From Corythucha ciliata (lineage: Eukaryota > Arthropoda > Insecta > Hemiptera > Tingidae), in NCBI GenBank assembly GCA_038030265.1, contig CM075937.1, positions 24,118,001 to 24,182,000 of the forward strand: DNA of 64,000 nucleotides. The letters are read 5' to 3'. This document shows positions 24,301 to 33,370 of the stretch, piece by piece; positions within the stretch are counted from its first letter, which is position 1, and each line of letters opens with the position of its first letter. The position numbers and the translations under genes are program-made. The notes below the pieces were generated by a model that worked only from the letters and a program-made list of their open reading frames with translations, did not search any database and was not told the DNA's origin.

Positions 24301-27300
24301 TTCGCGAAACTAAAGATTTAAAATAATATACGGAGATGGATAGAGAAAAGAGTGTTTGGAGTGAAATATCCGACAGTAAGCAGTTTCTACTGTTGAGAGA
24401 AGCGGGTCGTGCCAACGATATCGATGTTCTAACTTTGGATGATGCTGACTTTGATGAAGCTCTCCCCGATGAGTACTACGAAGAGGTCAAAGAAGAGGAA
24501 ATGTTGATCGTGACCGATCCGTCTGTGTCGATGTACAAAAAATTGCGACAGCGGCAGATTAAAACCGCTGAGATGACGGAGAAGAGAGTTCGTCGCGTTC
24601 GCAATGTCGTTCAAACGAAAAGCGCCCTGAAACTGCTCGACGAACGGAAAATGACACGAGGGAACGAGACGTTGAGTATTGACAACCTGTTGGGGTTGTA
24701 CAATCGAGTGTTTCACCCGGAGGATGCTGAAACGAACAGCAGCGAAGTAGCAGGAGGCGGAGACAACGGTGAAGCTGCAGGCGGAGTGAGTAGCGAAGCA
24801 AGTAGCAGTGGAGACGACAGCGACGGCGATGGAAGCACGACCAGTACTGAAATGACGACAGATACCAACTCTGACGATCCGACGGACGATTTCCTACTCA
24901 GGGAATTCGTGTCGGCTCGAAGGGATTTGAACGCTTTGGACGATGACAAGCTTGAAGATGTGACGACAGAACTGTGCCTTGTGTCGAAGAACCAACGAAC
25001 CCAAACTGATTTCATTAAACACAAAGTGTATAAGATGCACGAATGGGAAAAGAAAGTGAACTCTTGGATCGATGATAACAACTACAAAATGAAATTGAAG
25101 AAACAACCCCAAACGTCGGAAAAATAAGGCAGATATTTTCGTATTTTATTTATTATTCACTCATTACTTTCGGTTCTCCACTGATCTTCTAGTGTCAACC
25201 CGCGCGGGGACGCTCAAAAACCTGTACACAGACCGTCATCGTCCGACAAAAACAAAACAAACAAATGCCACTCACTTTTTCATAATAAATCTCGGCTTCT
25301 CTTCTGGTTTCCTCGTCATCTCGGCCATCTTCCTATTAAGTCCCTTTTTAACGTAACGGCGCTCTAAATAAGCCGTCTCCAAATCTCTGTCGACCAAAAG
25401 AGTCGCTACCATGGCCTTTTTCTCTTTTTTCCAATCCCTGGCGTAACCCATTTGCAACAATTTCGCCATATTGTGTTTTCCCTGGTACACAAATTTCCTG
25501 GGTTTCAGTCCGGTGGTTCTTCAAACGCTACTTTTATTTTTTCAAAACAAAAAAATACGTCTTTCTCTGATGGAAGTAACTGCGGTTTAACAAAAGTGAA
25601 CGGAGACGACTGAATTGCGTCAGGATGTTTGATCATTTGCGGGAATTCCCACACGTAGCCTTTTCCTCTCGCCATTTTTTATAAGAAAAAAACCCAAACA
25701 TCCCAAGTATTTCGCAACCTAATCATATGTGAGCCAGTAGACCGTAGTTTATTATTCGCTCAGCCCTCTGTGAATCAATTTAGATTACTACAATAGTTTA
25801 GCTGTAGAATTAGTTTAGTTGTTTGTTTGTTTTTTTTACTTTGTGTTTCAGATGCTACTCTTTACGCACATTACGTGTTTAAAGCATTCGACGTCAACTG
25901 TAATGGAGCCATCAGTTTTCGAGTCAGTAGAGCTTTGTTTTTACGCGCATGCTCCATTAGTTTTCCTTCGTTTTTGTATTGAGTGTTTTAAAAAATCTGT
26001 GTGAATTTGGAAAATTCGATTGATAAATTCTTTTACGGACAGCTCAGAAAACGTTTCTCTTTAAGCATGAAAAAATTAACTTCGGAATTCGATGAATTGC
26101 AATATTTTGATTCTTACAAGTTTCCGCTAAATTCATGGCAATTTTAAAATCGTACTGATTTCTGAAACACCCTTCATTTAGAATTTATAATGATCATTTT
26201 TAAATAGTTCAATTTAGTTTTATAGGATCGAAAATTTGACGTAAGACGAGAAAATCATTATCTTCCTCCTAATAATGCTGCAGCAAAAGAAGTAAAGGCT
26301 TTTCGACCACTAGCTCTACCGTTTCTTGAGAAGACTCCTTTCTCCCTTCACTCAACTACTAACTTACTGTGATGATTTTTTTTTTTTTTTAAATTGGCAG
26401 TCATTTAAAACGATAAAAGAAGAATGTTGTCGGAAAGCCAAAAGACTCTTTAAAAAAGGTTGGGAGAAGAGGAAGGACTGTTGTCGTTTTTCTTTCTTCT
26501 CTCCCTTCCCCCTCTTTTCCTCGTTTATAAAAAGGCCTCGTGAATGGCGCGTAATTAGTCGCCTCTCGCCCTATCGGTTGCACCTTAATCTTTGTTAGTG
26601 ACGGAGTTGATGAAAACGAGTTCAAACTCGCGAACGATGTCACACATTTTTGGCGAGGGTCCAATAGAATTGTCGGAGAGGAAAGGGTGTATGGAGTAAC
26701 GAAAAATAATAAAAACGTAATTTTTATGTGGGAAAAACGATAAATGTAGGAAAGGCGTGCTCTACAAGTTTAGTTCATTTTTATTTTTGTTTCACTGTCC
26801 CCTTTCAATTTACGCAGGATTTACTCGTAACCCTATCGACTCTACTTCGAGGCTCCATCTACGAAAAATTAAGATGGGCCTTCAAACTGTACGACATCAA
26901 CGGCGACGGATGTATAACCCGATCAGAGCTCGGTGAAATCGTTCTCGCTGTCCATGAACTTATGGGCAAACGGTCACAACAAGTGAGTCTCATATTATTC
27001 GTTCTGACCCCCATCTTTCCTTCCATTTTTTTTTTCCAGCAGGTGACAAAATGAGGAATCGATTGGAACCTTAATCCTTCAATCAACTGTCTTTCGATTT
27101 TTCCCCTATTCATTATCCCAGCGATTTCCATCTAAGTAGGCCTATTCACTATTTTCTTTATCCAAGCCCCTGTTATTCTATTGATTTCACCTTCACTTCC
27201 TAGAGACAACCCTAGACAGAAAAAAAAAACAAAAAAAAAAACGTTAAATTCTCATTTTGCATGATTTTGCAGGGTCATCTCATGGGAAAGCAGTATCAGG

Positions 27301-30300
27301 TTTAGTATCTCGTTGTCAAAATTATACGTGTGTCTTCAATGTGTGATTGTTCGATTTCAGTTTATTTTTTAAACGCAACAATTATTAACACTCCGCAACA
27401 CCATTATTACGTTTTTGTATTTTTGCGGTTGAATTCATCAAGGAATGCCGAAATGGATTCGGTTATTTTTTATTTGTATGGCTGTATCTGACCGATCAAG
27501 ACTTGATTTTGAGGGACAATCAAATTTCTGGTTAACTGCTCACTCTCTGAATCGTTTGAACAAATTTTATCATTGGGTTGTTTCTGAAATTATTGACGAA
27601 TTTTTCATTTTCCTTTTGTAAACTCACCCCAATACATCAGAAAGGTATTGTTTTACACTCTTCAATCCATGAAACTATCAATTGGGATTCGGGAAAGTAC
27701 CCGATCCCGACACACACAACCGCAGGTAGCAGGTACAATTTATTAGGACAGGGAATCGTTACTTAGCCGTAGAACCCGGTAATTCATGCCCAATTGCCCA
27801 GTAGTAGGGGGCCCCTATTCCCAGACGGTAGAAACCGGCGGTACAGATGACGCTTTAGATCAAGATACTGACCAAATGCATAACAGTAAGGTTCAAACGG
27901 TTCCCTAAAACTACAAAGTTGAGAATTCTGCCAATGAACCTCCTCTGAATGAGGTGAATTCCCCTTTTTAAAGAGGATTATTATTAATCAGTGCCCCCCC
28001 CCCTTCGGCTCATACGCCATGCCCAAGGGTGTTGGGGTTTGGCAGTTGGGCTCTCGAGACCTAATGCGGGTCCACAAACCTCGCCGTCCTCCGAACCAAC
28101 CCCAAAACTCGGACCCCCTCGGTTCTGGAGAATGCCTGGGCGGGTAGCCTGTGCGTTCCAAAAACCTGGAACCTAATCGCCGCGAACCTATCGCAGCTAC
28201 CAACAAAGTGTGCCGTCCCTACACATCGGGTCCGCCATTATGCCCATCTTGAATAGACGCCTACGGACGGCATAGTGGCCCATAAACATCCCCACTGCTC
28301 TTCGTAGATTACACCTACGTAGAGACAACAGCTAGGCTGTTGCTCCTCTATCCCAACTTCTTATGCACAACCTCGCCTGCCTGACTACATGCCGTTGCCA
28401 GGAGCTAATCGCGACACCGTCTGCCCAGTTTTTTATCTGACCCTTCTCTACTTTCTTTGAAACCGCAATGGACGGCTCCGGTCCCTCGTTGCTAAGTGAA
28501 GCTCCTCTTTTATCCAGCACGTCCGCCCTCTCGTACATTCAAAACCTCTATGCCCTGGAACCCACGCTAAACTAACGCTGTTCCCCAGTTCCTAAACCTC
28601 TGAGATCACACGACGACAGTCAGTCACTAGTGCTGAATCCACGACTGGTTTTACGATGGCCCCTAAAGCCACCTGACTGTCCGTGTACAGCTTAACACTT
28701 TTAAACCTCACATGTTTCCTTACACTCTCCAAGAGACAATCCAGAATCGCCGTAAACCTCAGCCTGGAACACCGTTGCCCAGTTTCAGAGGTGCCAACAG
28801 TGCTCCAAGCTATGGAATCCAGACCCCACACCCTGTCGCACCCGTTTCCAGTTTCGAGCCATCCGTGTAGCAGTTCAGATCATCCTCCTGGACACTAATT
28901 CCTTCTCTACTGCACACCTTTATACCTCCTCCTCCTTTATACCTTTATACCTGGATCTACCTAGATCCAGACGCTTCACAATTCTATCACTTTTCATCTG
29001 GGTTTTAAAGAGGATTCCTTCCGACCCTTCCCTGACATGAACTGGGAACGTGTCTGATTGATTATGTCTGTTATTGTACGTTGTAACGTGTCTGATCCAT
29101 TGTTTCCTTGGCCTCGCATTTCATTCAAAACTGGTCCAAATTTTGGGTCCAGGAGACCCGAAACACTTGACTGGATCCCAGCGGACAAACACTGGTTAGA
29201 TGACTTGCCTGCCCCAGCCCAAGACCGCCAGCCTTCTTTTTTCGGCCTCTATACCAACGGAATTTTTGTTATTAAGTTATTCTGTTTTTACAACTCCTCC
29301 GCAGATCATCGCTACGGGTACGTACACCACTGCCGGTCCGGTTGCTTATTCGGTCCCTTTCTCTAGGGTTCTTATCCCAAAAAAAAAACTACTCCTAACG
29401 GCCTTTTCCCGGAAAAAAAGGAAAAAGAAGTAAGCAGCGTTCGTGAAAAGGTCAAAATGGAGTTCTGTTGCATTGCGTGACGTGTTTCTCCAGTGGAGTT
29501 AGCCTCCCCATTTGTTACTATACAACCTACAATCTCCCTTACTCGCTGAGAATTGCTGTCCAGATTGCCGGTTAGTAGTGCAATGGTGATGAGGGGGGAG
29601 CGAAAATAAAAATAGTAAATTCTTCTCCCGCATAATCCTTGAAAAAGTGGACTCATTTGAATTTGAATACGTCTGACCCTTTTTATTTCCGTTTTAGGCG
29701 GGTATTTTATGAATTAGGGAATAAAAATCCGGGAGAATCGATCCAATTAGGGTATGAAAAGATCTAATCAAGGTAGTCAATTTAATAGAATAAAGAGGTT
29801 TTGCTAAAAGCATTGATTAGTTACTCAGACTTAATAAAAAGATCCAGCGAATCGAGAATTTCGTTAAATTATTCATATGAATCTTGTTTAGACGAAAGGG
29901 GTTCGCATATTCACACTTTTTTACTATCGTAATCAACTCTGGGGAGACCTCCTTATTGCCATTTCCTCATCCCCTCTACATTTTTTTATTTCATGAGATT
30001 CTCTTAGGATTTCCTATTTTACGCCACGCTCCTATAGCGGAGCTCTTCCAATTGAACTGTTGTATTATTTCACAAGGAGGTTCACAAAACCTCCCAATCC
30101 TCTCCTTTTTGTCTATTTACATTAAACAAAATAGGAGGGGTTGTTAGGGTGACCTAGTGATGATTGGCGATTTGTTTCCTAGGATTTTCCATACCTTTTA
30201 ATAGATATAGGTGACATCTCTCTTTTCGTTGACCATACACGATTCAGTAGTCTTTTTTTTTTTTTTTTTTTCGTTTGAATGCATGAATGGAATGAACATC

Positions 30301-33300
30301 AATTCGTTTTTTTTTGTTTTTTTTGTTTTGAAACGTAAAGAAATAATTTCGTACGTTTCCAAGGCTTGCGTGTTTCAGTTTTTTCGATGGCCGGTGCAAT
30401 TTTCACCTTTCCCCTCCACTCACTACCATCCACCATCCATCCACCCAGAAACGTCACAACCCACCCTTCAAAAATCCGAGTCGATTCTACTTATTTTTCT
30501 TAATCACGATGTTTTATTTTTTTGTTTCTTTCCCCCCTCCCCCCTAAACAGAAAATGTTACAGGCGGAAGATGAACGGAAAGCCCGAGAGCAATTAGACA
30601 TTGTCTTTAAAAAACTGGACATCAATCAAGATGGTGTGATCACCTTGGAAGAGTTCATTGAGTCCTGTTTAAAGGTAAGACTCCCCTCACTCCCTTTTTT
30701 ATTTTAACCTAATCTGTAAAACATTGTATCAAAACACTAAATAGGGGGGGTTGAACCAGTGCTCACTATCTTTCCCTCGCTGTTTTGTCGTTCACTAATG
30801 ATAATGAATGTTTAAGGTTCGTGGTTTGCATTTTATAATTCATTTGAGGTTCCCTCGTCTTCCTTCCACCGAACGTTTTATCTTTGAGCACGAACACAAT
30901 CTTACGTTATCTTCAGCTTTGGTCCCCTGATTTATCTAGTTTAAGGCAAGTTTCAACTCTTTGCACCAACTGTTTTAAACTGTTAAAGGATGGAAATAAG
31001 CGAAAACAACACTTTTACACCCCGTTGACAGCGTCTGTACTATGGACAAAAATATTATTCACCGGCATACTTCTATTGAAAATTGCATGAATTATTTATT
31101 TAAGTTGGAAAGAGTGATGGAAAAAAGCGGGAAATGCACAGGAAGAGGGTCTTAATGATGTCGCACCCTTAAAACCACTTTTGAACGCAACCTGAATGAT
31201 AACAATGAAACTCTTCACCGCTATTCCTTTCTCAAACTTCCAATAATCCTATTTCCCCCCCTCCCCCCACACAGACACTTCTTATATTCATCAACGAGTT
31301 AACTATTCTTGGGAACTGCGCTTACGTGAAATAATGAAGCGTGCAGTCGGCTTTGTTGTACTAACGAGTGAAGGGCTTAGCCACGAATTATACCTGAGGT
31401 AATATGCATAAGCGTTTTACCGGATCTCCAACCCTCGATTGTCTTCAAAGGATTCCCCGCGCTAGCTCTTCCTTTTTGATCCGCGTATTAGCACCTTTTC
31501 TCAATTTTAGTCGTGAATTAGTGTTACCTCAATTTTAGCAGCTAGAGAAATAGCGCTTTTCTCTATTATGCCCGTGGGTTAGAGATTTTTCTCAATTTCA
31601 GACTCGGACTTTTGTTCGTAAGTTTATTTAAGTAAGAACAGCGCACCCGTACCCCATTTTTCCATAAGCTCCCCCCTCCATCTGAAACGCGGCGATCCGC
31701 ACCCCTCGCCACTTCACACGTACGCTACGGACGCTTTGTGGACAAGGAAGGTATGCAATAAGCACTTCAAGACCGCGAGGTCTTGAAGTGCACATTGCCT
31801 ACCTTTCTCATCCTCGAGCGCCCCTTCTCATTGGGAGAATACTAATACACAATACTGGCTATCACTCCATTGCTTTTTTCGGTTATGGTTCATTAATCGA
31901 AAAAAGTTGGAGCAAGGAGTTAAACAATGGGGGAGGGGGTGATCGCACAAGGAAGATAAGTTCGCGTAAAAACAGGCCTGTCATTTGTTTTGATTACCGC
32001 AGTTAAAAACTAACTTTTTTGTTTTGTGATATTTACCAGTCTAAAATGGTAAAAAATTCAAGGTCGTCCGTCCTTCTTTTTCATTGCATTGAAAACTATC
32101 CAACCACCACCAGCCAAGAACCAACGCTTGATGGAAGAGTTACCAAACGGCCTATTTTACTTCTTCAGTAAGAAAGTATGTAGGTATCGCGAAGGAACGT
32201 GCTAGGAGGATAAGGGCTCTCACTTTTCCAAATCAGGGGTAGCTCTGATAGTCCATCTCCCCATAATTCCGGAACCCCTCCTTCCGCCCAATCATTCACC
32301 GCCACGGCCACAGGGCCAGGATTATAGTTTTTTTTTCTTCCTTTAGGCAACTCGATGTGACTGACACTTCCCATCGGGTTTATTGCTTTAAACCTGTTGA
32401 CTACGGAACCCCCAACCACTCAACTCTATTACCCCTTTACCAACTTCTCATCTCCTCACGCTCTATCGGAAACCTTCCCCCTCATCCGAAGTCAGATTTC
32501 AAGAAAAGGCTGAGAAGTCTCTAAAATAAATAGCTTTTCTAGGATTTAAAGGTTTGTTCTGAAGTGAAAAGATCAACCCATCGGTATGGGTGAGCAGGGG
32601 CTGATGACCGTTGTTGGATTAAGGATGAGCCATAAAAACTAATCGTGTTTTCCATTTGCGTAAAATTCTACGCCCGGGCAATTCATTTCCACGCCGTCTT
32701 CTCCATTAACATAAATTATGATATTCAGAGAGGACAGGAGGAAATTATGAACTGCCCTGGGATAAATTTTTGTGCACGCGGAAAACGCTCTTTTAACTTA
32801 ATCTAAATTAGGCCCTTAAAGTTTATTATAATATCTAAAATTAAATTGTTATTCCTCTAGAAAACCCGCATTTCCCGGTGATAAAAGGTGGTAGAAACTT
32901 TCTTCATTTTCCTGGCTGGAGTTAGGAGTTATGCTATATCGTAGATTGGTGATTGAGAATTGTTCTCGTTTCATTACGACTTATAGTTGTCTTTCGATCT
33001 AGTTCAGTAGGATGATATACATCGTGGGAGAGGTAGAAATGCGGTGCGAGGAGGGTGAGGCATCTTCGAGTTTATATTTCGAAAGTATTTCATTCGGCTG
33101 CAAACAGAGAGAGAGAATGGAAGACTTTGCACGCCTTTGAATGCACGTATACCGGGATGACCTACTTTTTACGGATGGAAAAACTCTGTAATAGGGTGAG
33201 GAATGGGATGGGAGCCCTTTTTTGAAGGGTCTGGGCTGTTATTCAACCCACTTTTTAATTACTGGGAAAGGAACTGACTTCCACCTGGAAAGACTAATGG

Positions 33301-33370
33301 CGTTTCCCTTTTATCATTCACGCAGGATGACATGATAGTTCAATCACTTCGAGTATTCGATCATCAATGA
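6381..33370 (+). CDS. Kv channel-interacting protein (KChIP), EF-hand neuronal calcium sensor
   Basis: Six coding exons: 6381-6536, 15309-15378, 25852-25922, 26818-26982, 30564-30674 and 33326-33370, in phase, 205 residues. Exon 1 holds an unmyristoylatable N-terminus (MTTPPDSP) and FTRQEIRVMYRGFKQ. Exon 2 is the degenerate EF1 (ECPEGVV). EF2 is DVNCNGAISFRD, EF3 DINGDGCITRSE and EF4 DINQDGVITLEE; the tail ends DDMIVQSLRVFDHQ. KChIPs bind the Kv4 (Shal) N-terminus and, through Ca2+ binding, tune A-type potassium currents and channel traffic. The 27-kb span comes from long introns (8.8, 10.5, 0.9, 3.6 and 2.7 kb) that host nested genes and transposable elements. Exon 5 could alternatively begin 12 nt earlier, at 30552, in the same frame. 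Alternative 5' exons, common in KChIPs, cannot be excluded. Confidence 0.93.
6537..7719. other. KChIP intron 1, first part
   Basis: No gene seen. Open frames on both strands at 7068-7482 overlap each other and match no family I know. A poly-C run lies near 6727. Confidence 0.5.
7720..8560. repeat. Long inverted repeat (foldback), about 840 bp
   Basis: The left arm (about 7722-8022) and right arm (about 8277-8559) are imperfect reverse complements. Matching landmarks include CCGGAGTTTTGCGGT, GGATAATCCTATA, GAACTGCGGTC, CGTTCCACT and CCTATTCACGG. The spacer is about 250 nt. The left arm has a short internal duplication of the TTTTGCGGT stretch. No ORF; a foldback or MITE-type element in KChIP intron 1. 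Confidence 0.8.
8561..10644. other. KChIP intron 1, middle part
   Basis: No supportable gene. A poly-C run lies at about 9350-9361. Open frames at 9392-9743 and at 10279-10554 (both strands) have low-complexity translations without recognisable domains. Confidence 0.5.
10645..10826. repeat. Cluster of CATTTCATGAAATG palindromes
   Basis: The perfect 14-bp palindrome CATTTCATGAAATG occurs at 10645-10658, 10665-10678 and 10733-10746. Degenerate copies are at 10762-10776 and 10813-10826. Spacing is irregular (20, 68, 29 and 51 nt), so this is not a simple tandem array. It sits about 450 bp upstream of the DRC5-like start codon. Confidence 0.8.
10866..11082. repeat. Inverted repeat upstream of the DRC5-like gene
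   Basis: Arms of about 48 nt at 10866-10914 and 11025-11075 share GTGAACATGCAAAGTC/GACTTTGCATGTTCAT and GTCATCCCT/AGGGATGAC. The spacer is about 110 nt. A short foldback element with no coding content. Confidence 0.7.
11265..14185 (+). CDS. Dynein regulatory complex subunit 5-like (TCTE1-like) LRR protein, nested in KChIP intron 1
   Basis: Two exons, 11265-11649 and 11709-14185, with a 59-nt intron; 953 residues. The ATG at 11265 is the first in frame. Residues about 129-170 contain NEGFWRRCAENRW followed by a W/F-E-R segment, the conserved pre-LRR block of DRC5/TCTE1. FGYNNC and SFKLTRSRL introduce ribonuclease-inhibitor-type leucine-rich repeats (about residues 265-485, e.g. VVILDLSLNEIGD, LEVLDLSVNEFGR). 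DRC5 is part of the axonemal nexin-dynein regulatory complex, needed for normal sperm flagellar beating. Unlike the roughly 500-residue vertebrate protein, this one has about 465 extra C-terminal residues: Lys/Glu-rich, low complexity and ending acidic, with no domain I recognise. It is transcribed in the same direction as its host gene. Confidence 0.8.
14186..14601. other. 3' flank of the DRC5-like gene
   Basis: Presumed 3' UTR and intronic sequence. No further gene is supported; the open frame at 14394-14732 runs into an inverted repeat and resembles no family. Confidence 0.4.
14602..14841. repeat. 240-bp MITE-like element with about 33-bp terminal inverted repeats
   Basis: CGTGTCAGTTACTAAGAGTA (about 14602) is mirrored by TACTCTTAGTAACTGACACG ending at about 14841; the arms continue inward through ATAAGTCAAAAA. 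No ORF belongs to it. The size and sharp ends suggest a non-autonomous DNA transposon. Confidence 0.8.
15379..17305. other. KChIP intron 2, first part
   Basis: No gene seen. It holds a poly-A run near 16267, a poly-G run near 16755 and a short GGCGCTAGC direct repeat near 17038-17056. It lies directly left of the LTR retrotransposon. Confidence 0.5.
17306..17450 (-). repeat. 3' LTR of the gypsy element
   Basis: A 145-bp copy that starts TGATAAAACC and ends AATTATAACA on the + strand (so TG...CA in either orientation). It matches the other LTR except for one substitution and a 4-5 nt indel. It is short for a gypsy LTR. Confidence 0.8.
17478..17582. mobile_element. About 105-bp palindromic MITE inserted in the 3' end of the retrotransposon
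   Basis: Near-perfect about 30-bp terminal inverted repeats: CAGGGCCCTATTGCACAATG... and its reverse complement ending CATTGTGCAATAGGGCCCTG. The interior is also made of TTAGCTAATA repeats. It lies between the 3' LTR and the end of pol and supplies the last 25 or so codons of the terminal pol open frame. CAGGG...CCCTG ends recall hAT-type MITEs, but no 8-bp target duplication was found. Confidence 0.8.
17505..20543 (-). pseudogene. gypsy pol (zinc knuckles, protease, RT, RNase H, integrase), broken
   Basis: Two CCHC knuckles (CFFCGRQYHRRDQC, CGNCNKLGHFSKVC) come first, then the protease (ALIDTGSS), reverse transcriptase with YLDD, RNase H, and an integrase with an HHCC zinc finger and catalytic core. 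Breaks: an in-frame TAG at 18885-18887 within RNase H; an in-frame TGA at 17964-17966 after the integrase core; and a block just before that TGA that reads as expected only in a neighbouring frame. In the integrase, the second catalytic Asp is replaced by Tyr (codon at 18276-18278, HSYQGSS), while the first Asp (MDFKSP) and the Glu (GQAERYNG) remain. The 3' end runs into the MITE. It overlaps the end of gag in a different frame. Confidence 0.9.
20548..21132 (-). pseudogene. gypsy Gag open frame
   Basis: 194 residues from an ATG 47 nt inside the 5' LTR edge. The sequence is a typical retrotransposon Gag capsid region (WEHWHRTFLN, DEQKLRILHNLV, ENIERYVEALNILANRC, IRDAFIRGL). It is intact as an ORF but linked to a dead pol; the zinc knuckles lie in the pol frame, which begins before the Gag stop and is shifted by +1 (or -2). 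Either programmed frameshifting or decay could explain this. Confidence 0.8.
21179..21762 (-). repeat. 5' LTR of the gypsy element, split by an insertion
   Basis: The LTR sequence runs 21179-21256, is interrupted, and resumes at about 21698 to 21762. Apart from the insertion it matches the other LTR except for one substitution and a small indel. Confidence 0.8.
21257..21697. mobile_element. About 441-bp non-autonomous DNA element inside the 5' LTR
   Basis: Terminal inverted repeats GGGGAACTTGCA...TGCAAGTTCCCC. The intact LTR at 17306-17450 gives the empty site, AAAACAATTGTAAAC, so the boundaries are well defined; flanking AT on both sides is the only candidate target duplication. Sub-terminal segments (near 21395-21440 and 21515-21560) are also roughly inverted. 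No ORF. Superfamily not assigned. Confidence 0.8.
22345..24131. repeat. Composite long foldback element, about 1.8 kb
   Basis: Outer arms: about 22345-22680 pairs with 23815-24131 (landmarks AGCGGCAAAATTCGGCCCAATTTC, GGTAGACGTTG/AACGTCTACC, GTGTCTAATCCTA, GAGTCGATA). A further pair is 23357-23382 with 23750-23776 (TTTAGACTCTATCGACTTC). Inside the left half is a second palindrome, 22844-22925 with 23063-23145 (CAGGACTA, ACATG, AGAGAAC and GTGCTGAAT landmarks). The extra about 690 nt between the left-side pairs suggests one foldback inserted into another. No recognisable protein. Confidence 0.75.
24336..25127 (+). CDS. Unrecognised acidic single-exon protein, nested in KChIP intron 2
   Basis: 263 residues from an ATG at 24336 to TAA at 25127, without an intron. 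I do not recognise the family. Visible: an acidic stretch DDADFDEALPDEYYEEVKEE, a basic helical segment (residues about 70-100, RVRRVRNVVQTKSALKLLDE), a Gly/Ser/Thr/Asp low-complexity linker (about 128-178) and a Trp/Lys-rich C-terminal helix (KMHEWEKKVNSWIDDNNYK). No signal peptide or membrane segment. The long open frame with balanced codons contrasts with the surrounding transposon DNA and supports a real gene. It converges on the small minus-strand gene at 25272-25675. A sperm/axonemal role like its neighbour DRC5 is only a guess from context. Confidence 0.65.
   Translation: MDREKSVWSEISDSKQFLLLREAGRANDIDVLTLDDADFDEALPDEYYEEVKEEEMLIVTDPSVSMYKKLRQRQIKTAEMTEKRVRRVRNVVQTKSALKLLDERKMTRGNETLSIDNLLGLYNRVFHPEDAETNSSEVAGGGDNGEAAGGVSSEASSSGDDSDGDGSTTSTEMTTDTNSDDPTDDFLLREFVSARRDLNALDDDKLEDVTTELCLVSKNQRTQTDFIKHKVYKMHEWEKKVNSWIDDNNYKMKLKKQPQTSEK
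25272..25675 (-). CDS. Small unrecognised basic protein, nested in KChIP intron 2
   Basis: The best reading is two exons, 25532-25675 and 25272-25481, with a 50-nt GT-AG intron, giving 117 residues. The first exon (MARGKGYVWEFPQM..., 48 codons) would otherwise stop soon after; the second (GKHNMAKLLQMGYARDWKKE...) is Lys/Arg-rich and ends PRFIMKK. Removing the intron keeps phase. Without it, a frame break lies near 25510. No family recognised and no signal peptide or TM segment. TTTATTTATTA at about 25147 gives overlapping minus-strand AATAAA signals downstream of the stop. It is convergent with the 24336-25127 gene. Confidence 0.55.
25923..26817. other. KChIP intron 3
   Basis: No gene seen. 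AT-rich; open frames at 26326-26664 on the two strands are mirror images of each other over low-complexity sequence. Confidence 0.5.
26983..28209. other. KChIP intron 4, first part
   Basis: No gene is supported. A possible 27-nt cassette exon at 27275-27301 is discussed among the findings. A poly-C run lies near 27993. The GC-rich tail (28010-28209) probably belongs to the LINE remnant that follows. Confidence 0.45.
28210..28840 (-). mobile_element. Dead non-LTR retrotransposon (LINE) fragment, RNase H region
   Basis: Minus-strand reading gives VKLYTDSQVALGAI (28592-28831 frame) and then, after frame changes, SLAWVPGHRGFE and ERADVLDKRGA. These are the TDSQ and WVPGH motifs of the RNase H domain carried by I/R1/Jockey-like LINEs. 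Further downstream, GHYAVRRRLFKMGI resembles the region after it. Several stops and frameshifts; no reverse transcriptase or endonuclease part is present. It is GC-richer than the surrounding intron. Confidence 0.75.
28841..30563. other. KChIP intron 4, second part
   Basis: No gene seen. Open frames at 28994-29656 are short and conflicting. Long T runs (30251-30271) and a C-rich tract precede the exon 5 acceptor. Confidence 0.5.
31480..31610. repeat. Second patch of the degenerate tandem repeat
   Basis: Four or five diverged copies of the unit seen at 4330-5095, e.g. CAATTTTAGTCGTGAATTAG at about 31502 and TAGCGCTTTTCTC at about 31552. Confidence 0.65.
31750..31808. repeat. Short perfect palindrome
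   Basis: GCACTTCAAGACC, a GC centre and GGTCTTGAAGTGC form a near-perfect hairpin at about 31764-31793. Flanking AAGGTATGCAAT/ATTGCCTACCTT extends the symmetry to about 58 nt. Confidence 0.7.
32645..32789. repeat. About 145-bp MITE, copy A
   Basis: Terminal inverted repeats GTTTTCCATTTGCGTAAAAT... and ...GTGCACGCGGAAAACGC, with inner arms around CCCGGGCAATTCATTTCC/GGAAATTATGAACTGCCCTGGG. The termini match the element at 50266-50413. Confidence 0.7.

Larger units (their letters stand above)
30675..33325. other. KChIP intron 5
   Basis: No gene seen. Carries the second patch of the degenerate TTTTAGCCGYGAATTAGCG-like repeat, a short palindrome and one MITE (separate entries). Confidence 0.5.
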
